64,000 nt of DNA from JBBSBY01 sp038250835 (GCA_038250835.1 JBBSBY010000001.1:62001-126000); one strand, 5' to 3'; positions 26,122-35,828 are shown, counted from the first letter of the stretch. Notes: generated by a model from the letters alone, not told the origin. Translations and numbers: made by a program.

Positions 26122-27711
26122 CTAACGCTGATCACTCCATGTGCCGTATTTTTCTCTGAGTTTGCGGTGCAGTATCTTGCCTGTGCCGGTCCTGGGCATG
26201 TCGTCATCATCTATGAAATCATATGTTTTGGGTACTTTATAGCCGGCTATTTGCTTTTTGAGCTGCTTTTTAAGCTCATCCTTCATTGCGTCCCTTTCAG
26301 GCGCGTTTTCATGCAGAATGACTACCGCGTGAATTGATTCACCCCATTTTTCGTGGGGCACTCCAATTACCGCTACGTCTTTTACCGCCGGATGCGAAGC
26401 TATGGCATTCTCAACTTCAGATGGGAAAACATTTTCGCCGCCCGTAATGATCATGTTAGCCTTACGATCCACCAGGACGTAAAAGCCGTCAGGGTCTCTG
26501 TAGCACATGTCCCCGGCTGTGAACCACTCCTCTTGAAATACTTCCCGTGTTTTTTCGGGCAAGTTCCAATATTCCTTGAAGAGCATCGGAGTTCTCGCAT
26601 ACAGTTCACCGACTTGACCGTCCGGAACCTCCTCGCCTTCTTCATCCAATACCTTGATGCGATCTATTCCGAAAATCTCTCGTCCTATTGTTCCCATTTT
26701 GATTAATTGATCTTCCGGTCTACAGAGAGTTACCAGACCGGCTTCAGTAGATCCGTAGGCCTCCCAAAGCTCGGCATTCTTAAAGAATTCAAGGATGGCG
26801 ATTTTGGTTTCTTTTCTGGCGGGCGCTGAAGAAATAAGCAACTGTCGCATACTTGAAACGTCAAACTGCTCTTTTACGTCTTCAGGCAGCGACAAAATCA
26901 TTATATAATGCGTTGGCACCAGGGATACAAAGGTAATCCCCTGCTTTTGCACCGTCTCCAGGAAATCTTCCGGACTGAAACTTGATTCATTGTATACGGA
27001 GACGGGGGCGGTAACCAAGGTATATGGAAATGAGTAAAAGATTGAATTTACATGACACATGGGCATAACCATCATGACTTTATCAGTAGGTCGAATTCCC
27101 ATATTTGCTATGTCAAGGTAGTACATTGCCATGTAACTTTCATGGGTGCGAACAACTCCTTTGGGCTTACCCGTTGTGCCCGATGTATACATGAATGTCC
27201 AAGGGTCTGCCGCGTCCACGAGAATTGGGGGTTCAGTTGAGGGTTCAGCGTCCAGCCATGCTTCAAACTCTACATAACCTTCAGGAACGGCATCACCGGC
27301 TGCGCCCAGGTAAATAAAATTGGCATCCGGAATCGGAGTCTTCTTCCTAATACTATTGACTAGATCAACAAAGGGTTTTTCTACTATGAAAGCCTTACAT
27401 CCTGAGTCATTGACGATATATTCGATGTCAGGACCGGCCAGCCTAAACATTAACGGCACGCAGATTTGACCGCCCTTGGCGCAACCCGCGTAAATGTCCA
27501 TCCATTCAACCCTGTTGAACGCCAGTACGGCAAATCTGTCGCCGTGACCACACCCCAAATGGTTAAGAGCATGGGCCAGGCGACAACCGCGCTCGTTCCA
27601 TTCTTTAAAAGAGACGTCTTTGTTCTTGTCCTGGCACCCCACTTTATCCGGACATTGAGCCGCATGTCGACTGAGAACGGTCCCCATATGAATCCATTTG
27701 CTACTCGTCAT
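26122..27711 (-). CDS. AMP-forming acyl-CoA synthetase
   Basis: Activates a carboxylic acid to its CoA thioester through an acyl adenylate. The ANL-family motifs are complete: YTSGTTGKPKG (A3), YGSTEAG (A5), TAGD and the C-terminal Lys in PRTGTGK (A10). The 529-residue length is usual. The closest pattern is the long-chain or aromatic/alicyclic CoA ligases of anaerobic degraders; the substrate cannot be set. ATG 27711 has GGAGG upstream. The gene is monocistronic here. Confidence 0.92.
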   Translation of the reverse strand: MTSSKWIHMGTVLSRHAAQCPDKVGCQDKNKDVSFKEWNERGCRLAHALNHLGCGHGDRFAVLAFNRVEWMDIYAGCAKGGQICVPLMFRLAGPDIEYIVNDSGCKAFIVEKPFVDLVNSIRKKTPIPDANFIYLGAAGDAVPEGYVEFEAWLDAEPSTEPPILVDAADPWTFMYTSGTTGKPKGVVRTHESYMAMYYLDIANMGIRPTDKVMMVMPMCHVNSIFYSFPYTLVTAPVSVYNESSFSPEDFLETVQKQGITFVSLVPTHYIMILSLPEDVKEQFDVSSMRQLLISSAPARKETKIAILEFFKNAELWEAYGSTEAGLVTLCRPEDQLIKMGTIGREIFGIDRIKVLDEEGEEVPDGQVGELYARTPMLFKEYWNLPEKTREVFQEEWFTAGDMCYRDPDGFYVLVDRKANMIITGGENVFPSEVENAIASHPAVKDVAVIGVPHEKWGESIHAVVILHENAPERDAMKDELKKQLKKQIAGYKVPKTYDFIDDDDMPRTGTGKILHRKLREKYGTWSDQR

Positions 27712-28022
27712 ATAATCCTCCGGTCGCCGGCGTTGAATAATATAAAAGCTTAAAGCGTGTTGATTGTAGTAAAAACGCGCAGTCGTTTCTTTTCTTATGG
27801 ATAGACGTCACACTTTACCCGGCGGTCTGGCGCCTATTTCACCATGAAGAACATTCCCCCGAGCTGAAGACAGTTTGTTATTTGTTGGAATGTATTTTAT
27901 GCGGAAGGTAATTTAGTGTCAAACTAAATTTATTTCTTTATTGTGAACTAGAGCGATTAGCAAACCTACTCAAAGTTATTGAGTTTTTCAAAGTTCAGCC
28001 GAGACGGCGGCTTTCATATAAA
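27712..28022. other. Intergenic region upstream of the acyl-CoA synthetase
   Basis: About 310 AT-rich bases. The promoter of the acyl-CoA synthetase should lie here on the minus strand. I see no supported gene. Confidence 0.4.
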
Positions 28023-28061
28023 ACAAAAACCGGAAGCGCCACATAGGGACTCTTCCGGTTT
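28023..28061 (-). terminator. Intrinsic terminator of the 27-residue peptide gene
   Basis: On the minus strand AAACCGGAAG (28061-28052) pairs perfectly over ten bases with CTTCCGGTTT (28036-28027) across a 15-base loop and is followed by T, G and further T. It ends the small gene at 28083-28166, whose stop codon is only 22 bases upstream of the stem. Confidence 0.8.
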
Positions 28062-28082
28062 CCAGGTATTTTCAACTACCGT

Positions 28083-28166
28083 TTACATTCCCGCCCAGTC
28101 TCTTTTATCTCCAAAAAAGAGCCATAGGATTGCGGCGGTTATTGAAACTAGAAAAAGTATCTCCAT
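28083..28166 (-). CDS. 27-residue single-pass membrane peptide
   Basis: A 27-residue frame from ATG 28166 to TAA 28083. The N-terminal two thirds (EILFLVSITAAILWLFF) form one transmembrane helix; the tail GDKRDWAGM is polar, placing the C-terminus probably in the cytoplasm by the positive-inside rule. GGGAGGTG lies just upstream. A consensus -35 with a plausible -10 precedes it and a perfect hairpin terminator follows, so the peptide appears to be the only product of a short transcript. Size and design recall regulatory or accessory peptides of membrane complexes (KdpF, CydX, CcoS types), but the sequence matches none I know. Confidence 0.7.
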   Translation of the reverse strand: MEILFLVSITAAILWLFFGDKRDWAGM

Positions 28167-28192
28167 TCATTCACCTCCCACCAACATTTGTG

Positions 28193-28220
28193 ATTACACA
28201 AAAGGGCAGGGCCATGTCAA
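28193..28220 (-). promoter_or_regulatory. Promoter of the 27-residue peptide gene
   Basis: On the minus strand a perfect -35 TTGACA (28220-28215) is followed after 16 bases by TGTAAT (28198-28193) or after 18 bases by TAATCA (28196-28191). The start codon is about 27 bases from the -10 box, so the 5' leader is very short. Confidence 0.6.
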
Positions 28221-28247
28221 TAGATATTTGTAATAAGGAGTACTTTT

Positions 28248-29342
28248 CTACAAAAGTCCCCCCATGGAGCCTGCGTATCCGGTGAGCTCAACATAACCTC
28301 GACCTGAGATTTCTTTTCCTTCACGCTTTCCTGTTACCTTAACGGCGCCCTCCCAGTACGCGATGCCCGTGGAGTTTGCGGTAACTAATTCTTGATTTTT
28401 CAAAAGCGGCTGAATTTCCAATGCAATATCCAATTCCGGCGCCTGGATTTCCCAACCGGAAGGATATTCAGCTTTCGATTTCGGACTCCGCCACTTACCG
28501 GTGTTCTTTACGACAATTTTCTTGGAGGCTAAATCGGTAATTGTTCCGTCTTTTGCGATAAAAGATCCAAACGGTCGTTCAAATCCACCGGTCTTGTTGC
28601 GAATGTATGAAACCATGAGTTCGGAACCGTCGCTAAGTTGAAGACTGAACCAGTCCCATCCAACCTGCATTGTTTCCAGAATACTTGACCCGAACTCATG
28701 ATCCATCCACGCCAAACCCGTTACATTGAAAACCTTACCTTTATAAGTCAATGTTCCTTCAGCATCCAGCCGGGTAAATGAGTAGTAGTATGAAGCTTGA
28801 TCACCTTTACCGCTTTTCTTTGAGAAACCTCCGTCCCCGTGGAGCGCTATGGGCTTATTGGACCGCAGATCCAGATCGATTGCGTAATCACCTTCATTTG
28901 CCTGTATTCTGATGCTTTCGCCTTCTCGTTTTGCGCCCCAATTCTTAACCTTCACGTCCAGATCGTTATTTGGCGCTCCAGCGAGAGCCGGTCCGGTCCT
29001 GGACATTAGTTCCGTAAAATAGAATTCTTGTTTATCTACATTCGTAATTGCAAAATGGGCGGGCCAAATATCCCCGATAGCCCAGGCCGAGTTCGACTTT
29101 GATTGCGTCGGGAGTAACGCAAATCGGAAAAAGGTTAATTGAAAACCAAATTGTTCCCCGGTCTGGGCATCTAAATTTCCTGTAAAATACCACCATTCCG
29201 TTTTAAAGTTCGGGTGTTTGCCGTGATCTTTAGGAAATCCAAGAATGCGCCCCGGTGTTGCGTTTTCAAAACCTGCCGAGAAGGATATTCCTGCGGAAAA
29301 TAGAATTGTGCAGCATAATAAGGCCGCGACAAAGCTTTTCAC
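28248..29342 (-). CDS. Exported AttH/CrtC-like lipocalin-fold protein
   Basis: A 364-residue protein with a Sec signal peptide (cleavage probably after SFSA, about residue 23) and a domain resembling AttH and carotenoid 1,2-hydratase (GFPKDHGKHPNFKTEWWYFTGNL; GLAWMDHEFGSS). In many proteobacteria this protein is encoded next to an ABC transporter of the LolCDE type; no transporter is present here. The start is GTG 29342 after GGGGGAG. Its ligand or reaction is unknown; a periplasmic lipid or isoprenoid binding role is the usual guess. Confidence 0.85.
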   Translation of the reverse strand: MKSFVAALLCCTILFSAGISFSAGFENATPGRILGFPKDHGKHPNFKTEWWYFTGNLDAQTGEQFGFQLTFFRFALLPTQSKSNSAWAIGDIWPAHFAITNVDKQEFYFTELMSRTGPALAGAPNNDLDVKVKNWGAKREGESIRIQANEGDYAIDLDLRSNKPIALHGDGGFSKKSGKGDQASYYYSFTRLDAEGTLTYKGKVFNVTGLAWMDHEFGSSILETMQVGWDWFSLQLSDGSELMVSYIRNKTGGFERPFGSFIAKDGTITDLASKKIVVKNTGKWRSPKSKAEYPSGWEIQAPELDIALEIQPLLKNQELVTANSTGIAYWEGAVKVTGKREGKEISGRGYVELTGYAGSMGGLL

Positions 29343-29603
29343 AATGCTCCCCCTTCAGGTTTGCTCTTGGATGATTGTTGATCGATAAAAGGATGCTTTC
29401 GAGATTCGATAATTCCTTTGTGTGACAAACAGGGCTTTCCACTAATCATCATTGAACACGTAAATTGGGGCGAAACTCCAAGGTTCTGGATTATAGATTG
29501 ATTGATACTATGAATGTGAATGCGATTATCGTAAAACCGCCCACTTGTGAGTGAGCGGCATAAAAACAGACCTACGTTATATCCACACCAAGTTTGAATC
29601 ACA

Positions 29604-32600
29604 TTAGGCGTGGATTTTCGTATTCGACTCGTCCTTCACAATTCTAAATGTCGGAGCGCCTGCATTTTCAGCCTCTTGTTCGTCAAGAACCTTCAACCAC
29701 CTCTGAATTGCCCCAGAAAAAATATCAGCGGCCCTTTTAGCGTCGAGTCTATATTTTTCATGGATGAATTCAAGATCCGGCGCCTTAATTCCGCCGGCTT
29801 CGCCGATGAAAGGACACGATTCAAGCTGATCATGACCAAGAAGTGATAAATAACGGTAAACTGAAACCATGGCCTCAGAAGCCGGTGATAGGTCTATTCC
29901 TTGAACCGAAGAATCCAAGCTGAAGAAATTAATATTCGTGCCGGCATCCGGGGCCGGTATCACCATTGCTTCATGTGGGCCGTAAACAAATATCTCGGAC
30001 TCCGGCATCAAATCACTGTACATAACTTCCACAGCTTCTAAAATAGCCCCGACGCCTTGAATTTCCGGATCAAACCTGAATACGTCGTTTCTACTTTTGA
30101 ATTCCGGATATTTATCCAAGAATTCACTCATGATGTCTGATTTAATTAAGAATATCTGATTCAGCGAATTCCATTTGGCCGCCGCAGGGTCATTAGCCGG
30201 AATCTCATCCATATACCACACATTGATTGCTTTCGGCGTGGGATCCACACTTACAGCGCTTAAAACGAAATGGGCATGCGGAATCAAAGTCTCTTCAATC
30301 GACAGCAGTTCTTCGAGATAAATAAATGCAATTTCCACAGCTTGTAGAATATGATTCACCCCAATTATTTGAGCGGAGTATTTATCATTTTTGAAAGCCA
30401 TTGCGCCGTTTTTCCATTCTTCATAAGTGAGCATCTGCAATCTATTGTTTTTAACTATGACGCTGCTCTTGTCGTTATTAATTTCGCGTAAATTTTCATT
30501 CGGAATTATTATTGTTTTACAACCCGCGTCTACGGCAGTTTCAAGTTTGATATCCAACCCACCAATCATTGAAATTCGCCCTTGAGTGTCTATTTCGCCG
30601 GTCATTGCCAAATCACGTCTGATAGGTAGACCCGTCAACACTGAAGCCAAAGCAAGAGCTATAGCGCTACCGGCCGAAGGTCCGTCTTTCGGTGTTGCGC
30701 CCCCCATGAAATGCAAGTGAATTGGGCTATCAAATTTTTCAAGGTTAATACCCAACATTTCCGCTGAATGTAAAATCGCCGTCATGGCCACCTTACGGCT
30801 TTCATCCATGACTTTCTCGATATTTCCCGTCGCATGGATGGAACTTAAAAATCCAATTTTGCTTTCTCCGTTGGATAGATGAACCGAAGTGGCCTGAATG
30901 GGAATAAGTGAACCGACACCATATTCCGTATTGACTCCCAGAGCCAACATTTCACCTATGCCGTCGGTCTCGTTAATGGCTTTGCTCGGCCTGGTCTTTC
31001 CAATGTATTCTCTTGCTTTTGCAAGATCAATTACGGAACGTTGACCGGAAACCATAACCTCTTTGCGCATTGCCCTTAAAAACAAGGTGCGGATGATCCT
31101 CTCGAGTTCTCGGACTCCGGCTTCGTGAGTATAGTTTTTGATCAAGTATTTCAGAATGTCATTTTCATAACCTGGATAAAGGACTATTTGGTCTTCACTG
31201 ATTTGATGTCTTTGTCTAACGCGATTGACAAGGTATTGGCGAGCGATGGTGACCTTTTCATCAAGGGAATATCTATCAAGAAATACGACCTCGCAACGGT
31301 TGATTACCGGTGGAGGCACCGTTTCCAGCGTGTTCGCCGTCAATATAAAATGAGCGTTAGAGAGATCTATATCTACCGCGGTTTGAATGTATTTATCGTG
31401 GAATAAATGGTTTTGTTCGGGATCAAGAATCTCGAGGAGAGTAGCTATTGCGAATTTTTCGGTCTTATCCGCCTCATCCATGATGAACATTCCATTCATC
31501 GTGCCCATTTTGATCAATCCCTGAACTATTGCGCCGGGTTTTGAACCTTCGTAGCTAAAGCCGTGACCACGCAGATCCGCCTCATCTCGCATGCCGCCTA
31601 AAGAAAGTTTATGGTAAGGAATCCCGAGATTTTTCGCTATAGAAATAGCCAAAGAGGTCTTGCCTACGCCGGGCGGTCCCACAAACAAAAAAGCGCTGCC
31701 GGTCTTGGACCATTCAGGCGTGTCGTCGGAATCAAAATCCGTGTAACGCCAAATAAGATTCGAGAAGAAATCGGAAGTTATCTCTTTCTGCTTTACCAAA
31801 CCGTGATGGGATAGATTAAGACCCTGCTCAAATTCGGCGGCAGTGACGTCAATTTTCTTTATTATCCCCCAGGGTATGGCAAGCAAGGTCTCGATGAGCT
31901 CACTGTACTTAGAGCCGCTCTGTCCCATGGCGTTAAGCTTGTTCTTATCAATTATTTCGATTGCCGATCTGGGAACCGCCGGGTTTTCACGCGCTTCTTC
32001 GATACGCTCTCGAAGAGTTTTTCCTCCGGCATTGCTGATCTTCGGTTTGTCTATACGAATGGGGGTAGCTTCTTTGTGAGCGGAGTACGTATTCTTTGCC
32101 AGCATGAGGCTTTCTTTGAGAAGTTCAAAAATTTGCTTTGAAGTTTTTCCTTCCACACTTGTCTCTGGAATATCCAATTCGCGGAACAGTTGCAGCAAGC
32201 CCCACCTATTTTTGAAAGCTTCAAATACGGCCTCTGCCTGGGTCTGATCACCCTCCGTCAAAGTCTGAAATAACCGTAGGAGCTTATGCAGAAATAGCGT
32301 TCGTGTTAATAAAGAATAGCCCGTGTCGCCTGTTTTCCTGAAACAAGCGCCTAACGTCTTGGTTTGCAGTTCAGTGTCCAGCAGAGGAAAAACTAGCTGA
32401 AGTAGATCTTCAGGAACATCACCTAATGCGTCTACGTAGGATGCTGTGATGCGAGTTATGGCATCACTCACATTGGAACCTTTACCGGCTTTATTGAATA
32501 AAGTCAGGTAACACTCGCCGTTGATCCCGTTTAACTCATCGTCAAGAACTTTCTTGAGGATAATGTGAAATGTGGGATCGGTATTTCGCCTTAGATTGGA

Positions 32601-33050
32601 AAAGCTTATATCGGAATGAATGAGTTCTCGCGTAGTTTTATGGGGATAAAGTATTTGTTCGAACTGATGCTTTAAAATTAATTCTGCAAAAGCAAGCATC
32701 TTTTGCTCTTCAATGCCGCCTTCTCCAAGCCTTGCGTCCGCATTAGTCGGAACAACAAAGGATATATAGTCAAAAATTCGCTCATGAAAATAAATTATAT
32801 GATACGGAGGTCTGTTTATAACCAGACTAACGACCCTAATCTTGTTGGCTTCATCTTCGAGTCGCTCGATTGACAGCTTTTCGAGCGTCTGAGCAATTAT
32901 GATGGGGTCTGCTCCTCGATTTTTTTTAAAATAGGGAATAACTCGTTTAATTAATATTGCTTTTAATATTTGACTGACACGTTTTGTGTCGTCATCATTA
33001 ACTAAAGGTAAACTGTCTAATAATGTATGATTAAATTCAATTGGAAACAT
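29604..33050 (-). CDS. Lon-type protease with C-terminal extension
   Basis: ATP-dependent serine protease of 1148 residues, against about 800 for typical LonA. The AAA+ core has Walker A GPPGVGKT (458-465) and Walker B FIMDEAD (522-528); ELIETLLAIPWG marks the usual Lon linker. The protease domain has Ser792 in PKDGPSAG and Lys835, spaced 43 residues as in E. coli Lon, so it should be active. The N-terminal 380 residues do not look like the standard LON substrate domain. About 250 residues follow the protease domain, in a region I do not recognise. ATG 33050 follows AGGAGA. Substrates are unknown. A housekeeping Lon is probably encoded elsewhere. Confidence 0.92.
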   Translation of the reverse strand: MFPIEFNHTLLDSLPLVNDDDTKRVSQILKAILIKRVIPYFKKNRGADPIIIAQTLEKLSIERLEDEANKIRVVSLVINRPPYHIIYFHERIFDYISFVVPTNADARLGEGGIEEQKMLAFAELILKHQFEQILYPHKTTRELIHSDISFSNLRRNTDPTFHIILKKVLDDELNGINGECYLTLFNKAGKGSNVSDAITRITASYVDALGDVPEDLLQLVFPLLDTELQTKTLGACFRKTGDTGYSLLTRTLFLHKLLRLFQTLTEGDQTQAEAVFEAFKNRWGLLQLFRELDIPETSVEGKTSKQIFELLKESLMLAKNTYSAHKEATPIRIDKPKISNAGGKTLRERIEEARENPAVPRSAIEIIDKNKLNAMGQSGSKYSELIETLLAIPWGIIKKIDVTAAEFEQGLNLSHHGLVKQKEITSDFFSNLIWRYTDFDSDDTPEWSKTGSAFLFVGPPGVGKTSLAISIAKNLGIPYHKLSLGGMRDEADLRGHGFSYEGSKPGAIVQGLIKMGTMNGMFIMDEADKTEKFAIATLLEILDPEQNHLFHDKYIQTAVDIDLSNAHFILTANTLETVPPPVINRCEVVFLDRYSLDEKVTIARQYLVNRVRQRHQISEDQIVLYPGYENDILKYLIKNYTHEAGVRELERIIRTLFLRAMRKEVMVSGQRSVIDLAKAREYIGKTRPSKAINETDGIGEMLALGVNTEYGVGSLIPIQATSVHLSNGESKIGFLSSIHATGNIEKVMDESRKVAMTAILHSAEMLGINLEKFDSPIHLHFMGGATPKDGPSAGSAIALALASVLTGLPIRRDLAMTGEIDTQGRISMIGGLDIKLETAVDAGCKTIIIPNENLREINNDKSSVIVKNNRLQMLTYEEWKNGAMAFKNDKYSAQIIGVNHILQAVEIAFIYLEELLSIEETLIPHAHFVLSAVSVDPTPKAINVWYMDEIPANDPAAAKWNSLNQIFLIKSDIMSEFLDKYPEFKSRNDVFRFDPEIQGVGAILEAVEVMYSDLMPESEIFVYGPHEAMVIPAPDAGTNINFFSLDSSVQGIDLSPASEAMVSVYRYLSLLGHDQLESCPFIGEAGGIKAPDLEFIHEKYRLDAKRAADIFSGAIQRWLKVLDEQEAENAGAPTFRIVKDESNTKIHA

Positions 33051-33223
33051 TTTCCATCTCCTGACTAGCAATTAGCTCCTGCAGCTTAGGACAAGCAATT
33101 CCAAGAAAAGTGGCATACGCTTAACAATTATTGGCGTAAAATGAAAACAAATTCTAAACACGAGACAAATTTATTGATTAAAACATTTATGAGAATTCAT
33201 TGTGAGTTCAAGCCACGGCTACG

Positions 33224-33415
33224 CTAAGCGCCCCTTCTCCGTAGTGAAGTTCCTCTGATTATAGCTTTGCGCTGTTCCTCAGATATTCTGGTAAAGTGAT
33301 CTATGGCCGCTATGACCAAGTCTCGGGCGCTTTCGTTGTAATGTCGACTAAGATCGTCAATTAAACTCCTTAGATCATCCGGTAAAATTATTGGCTTAAT
33401 CCCTTCTTCACTCAT
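33224..33415 (-). CDS. Small ribbon-helix-helix-like protein
   Basis: A 63-residue protein. The strand-like PIILPDDL followed by two helices (RSLIDDLSRHY and ARDLVIAAIDHF) resembles the MetJ/Arc DNA-binding fold, with a basic tail ending RRRGA. Its ATG overlaps the stop of the upstream HtrA-like gene by four bases (ATGA), and GGAG lies seven bases upstream, so translation is coupled. It may regulate the protease operon or act with it; the fold is inferred from the pattern only. Confidence 0.7.
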   Translation of the reverse strand: MSEEGIKPIILPDDLRSLIDDLSRHYNESARDLVIAAIDHFTRISEEQRKAIIRGTSLRRRGA

Positions 33416-34368
33416 CTCAATTCTCCAATAAATCCCTTCGGCGCGCTATTCCTTTGTCGTTTAGGATCGTAATTCACGGCATTTTTGGGTTTTTGAACCC
33501 GTCTCGGAGCTGAGACGCGGGGAGGGCTTGCTTTTCCGGCGAATACGTCTCCGACGAGCTTTTTAACCACATTTGATGGAATGGCAAATCCTATACCCAT
33601 GTTCCCGCCTGTTTTGGAGAGAATGGCCGTATTAATTCCCACCACTTGACCTTCTAAATTCACCAAAGGCCCTCCTGAATTGCCGGGATTAATGGCCGCA
33701 TCGGTTTGAATAAAATCTTCAATATCCAAAATACCCATTTTATTTCGGCCGGTTGCGCTTACTATTCCCGCTGTTACCGTGCGCATTAGCCCAAAGGGAT
33801 TACCGACTGCTACAACCCAATCCCCAACTTCAAGAGATTTCGAATTGCCCAATGGAACGTAAGGAAAGGATCTCCCCGCAATCTTTAAAACGGCTATATC
33901 GGTTTTTGGATCTTCGCCTACGAGCTTGGCCCTGTATTTCTTTTCCGATTCAAGAGTAACTATGATCTCGTCAGCTCCGCGAATGACGTGACGATTTGTG
34001 AGTATATATCCCCTGGGATCAAAAATAAAACCTGAGCCGATTCCTACGTCTCGCTCCCGACGCCCCCCTCCAGGGGCTCCAAAAAATCGCCTCAAGAATT
34101 CATCTCCGAAAAATTCTCGAAAGGGATGATTTTCGAACAGACCTTCATAGTCAGGGATCGACCGATTAGGCGCCGAAGTTCTTGAGGCTGTTACGTTGAC
34201 CACGGCAGGCTTCACGTTCTTAGCCACCATTCTGAAGGCATCCTGAAATTCTTTTAAAGCTTTACCCAGTTCCGCCTGAGCAGGTCTTATACTGATGGAC
34301 GGCAAGAGCAAGATGCCGGCAAGTATGAACACGGTTGTAATTACTTTGTTCTTCAATACAAGATTCAT
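33412..34368 (-). CDS. Periplasmic HtrA-like serine protease without PDZ domain
   Basis: A 318-residue trypsin-like protease with an N-terminal signal or anchor helix (about 8-28, ending AQA). The catalytic triad is present: His in TNRHV, Asp in KTDIAV and Ser in GNSGGP. Instead of one or two PDZ domains it ends in a short basic, proline-rich tail of about 55 residues. Phe/Arg/Gly-rich sequence precedes the protease domain. ATG 34368 has AAGG at seven bases. A second HtrA, with a PDZ domain, is encoded at 52755-53918. Periplasmic quality control or processing is likely; the substrate is unknown. Confidence 0.88.
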   Translation of the reverse strand: MNLVLKNKVITTVFILAGILLLPSISIRPAQAELGKALKEFQDAFRMVAKNVKPAVVNVTASRTSAPNRSIPDYEGLFENHPFREFFGDEFLRRFFGAPGGGRRERDVGIGSGFIFDPRGYILTNRHVIRGADEIIVTLESEKKYRAKLVGEDPKTDIAVLKIAGRSFPYVPLGNSKSLEVGDWVVAVGNPFGLMRTVTAGIVSATGRNKMGILDIEDFIQTDAAINPGNSGGPLVNLEGQVVGINTAILSKTGGNMGIGFAIPSNVVKKLVGDVFAGKASPPRVSAPRRVQKPKNAVNYDPKRQRNSAPKGFIGELR

Positions 34369-34823
34369 TTGTATACCTTTCAATTATTTGTTTCCGAATC
34401 TCTCATTCACAATTTACCAGTATCGGCGGGAGCAAATGACAAGGGAGAATTTAATACGGCGCTACTTAGACATCTTCAGGAATGAAACGCCCGGCGGCGG
34501 AGGAGATAATGATAACCGCCAAATTTCTGAAGAAAAACATCAAAACAACTTTGGCTTTAGAGATAAGGCATCTTTGCATCAAGAGATATCCTGAGAAGGA
34601 TATTCCAATGTTGCAACGTTCAGACCGCGCTGTTTTACATACGAAGACGCTCTAATAACATTCCGTTAAGACCGTTTCCGGATAGACGGTAATCTCGTTA
34701 TGTCGACGCATCAGCTATTTACTACTATTCTGAGTCAAGTAAGTAAACCGACGGTTCCGATATTTGTATGAGGAAATAAAAAGAAGCTGTATAGCCTGCA
34801 GTGTTAAAGATTTGGTTTAGTAA
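34369..34823. other. Intergenic region between ribF and the HtrA-like gene
   Basis: About 455 bases. A plus-strand frame of 52 codons starts at ATG 34436 with GGGAG only three bases away; the spacing and composition do not convince me. No other feature is visible. Confidence 0.4.
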
Positions 34824-35762
34824 TTAAACAAGAGCAGGGTTTGCATTTAAGATGCTTCTGCTACGCCCGACATCTCGCCAAATTTGCTCTTTGAGGTCAT
34901 CCACGGAAGAAAAGGTCATTTCCGCCCGAAGCCTTTCAACTAAATGGACTCGGATTATTTGGCCATAGATTTCTTCGGCAAAGTCGAGAATGTGAGCTTC
35001 GTACGACACGCGTCTGTCATTGAAAGTCGGATTGAATCCAATATTCATGACACCTTTATAAATGCGTTCGCCTACAGTGCAATAGATTGCGTAAACCCCT
35101 TCAGGCGGATGTAATTTGACTTCCGGTTTTATATTGGCGGTGGGAAATCCAAGTTTTTTGCCTCGATGGTGACCGTGGATGATTCGACCTTCTATGGTAA
35201 ACTCACGTCCAAGGAGCTCGTTTGCCTGTCTTATATCGCCGTTGAGCAAATACTCACGGATACGGCTGGAGGAAACAATGCTCCCATTAACCGTTACTGA
35301 AGGGACGATATGAACGGTGAAACCAAGTTCAGGGGCCGCTTTCTTCAATGCTTCAGGATTTCCGGCTCTATTGCGACCGAAGCGGTAATTCTCTCCAATG
35401 TATAGACGCCTGGTTCCCAGCTCCTCCACAAGCACGTCCTGCATAAAATCAAGAGGTGTCTTTGACGCGAACTCTTTTGTGAATTCGGCTAGAATCAGGA
35501 CATCCACGCCCATTGATTCAAGAATTTCCGCGCGTTCTCGTGGAGTAGTAATTCTGGGTATTTCCGGCGCCTTACCGAGAACAAGACGAGGGTGGGGATC
35601 AAAAGTATATACAACGGCTTCTCGTCCTTTCGCATGAGCGGAGTCGACGGTGCGACGTATAATCTCTTGATGGCCTAAGTGTACCCCATCGAAATTACCT
35701 AAGGCAACGGAAGGCGACTTGAAGCTATGATAAATCTTTTCGCGAACGCGAATAATTTCCAT
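34824..35762 (-). CDS. ribF: Bifunctional riboflavin kinase / FAD synthetase
   Basis: Converts riboflavin to FMN and FMN to FAD. The N-terminal nucleotidyltransferase domain shows GNFDGVHLGHQ and the RFGRNRAG stretch with SSSRIREYLLNG, and the C-terminal riboflavin kinase domain shows LGFPTANI and GVMNIGFNPTF. The 312-residue length is standard. It is the first gene of a short minus-strand run (ribF, lapA-like, HIT, phosphoesterase, UPF0280), although the order on the minus strand places the others upstream of it, so it would be the last gene of that transcript. Confidence 0.96.
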   Translation of the reverse strand: MEIIRVREKIYHSFKSPSVALGNFDGVHLGHQEIIRRTVDSAHAKGREAVVYTFDPHPRLVLGKAPEIPRITTPRERAEILESMGVDVLILAEFTKEFASKTPLDFMQDVLVEELGTRRLYIGENYRFGRNRAGNPEALKKAAPELGFTVHIVPSVTVNGSIVSSSRIREYLLNGDIRQANELLGREFTIEGRIIHGHHRGKKLGFPTANIKPEVKLHPPEGVYAIYCTVGERIYKGVMNIGFNPTFNDRRVSYEAHILDFAEEIYGQIIRVHLVERLRAEMTFSSVDDLKEQIWRDVGRSRSILNANPALV

Positions 35763-35828
35763 AATCCGCTTAACTTTTTGCGGGCTGGCTAATAATTGAT
35801 AACGTTATGAACTTACCCATCCAAAGCA

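Noticed and set aside
33412..34368. Truncation of the HtrA gene by a frameshift that removed a PDZ domain
   Set aside because: The frame ends in a four-base overlap with a coupled gene that has its own start, and no PDZ sequence follows in another frame.
34436..34594. 52-codon plus-strand frame
   Set aside because: The putative binding site is only three bases from the ATG, and the sequence has no conserved look.
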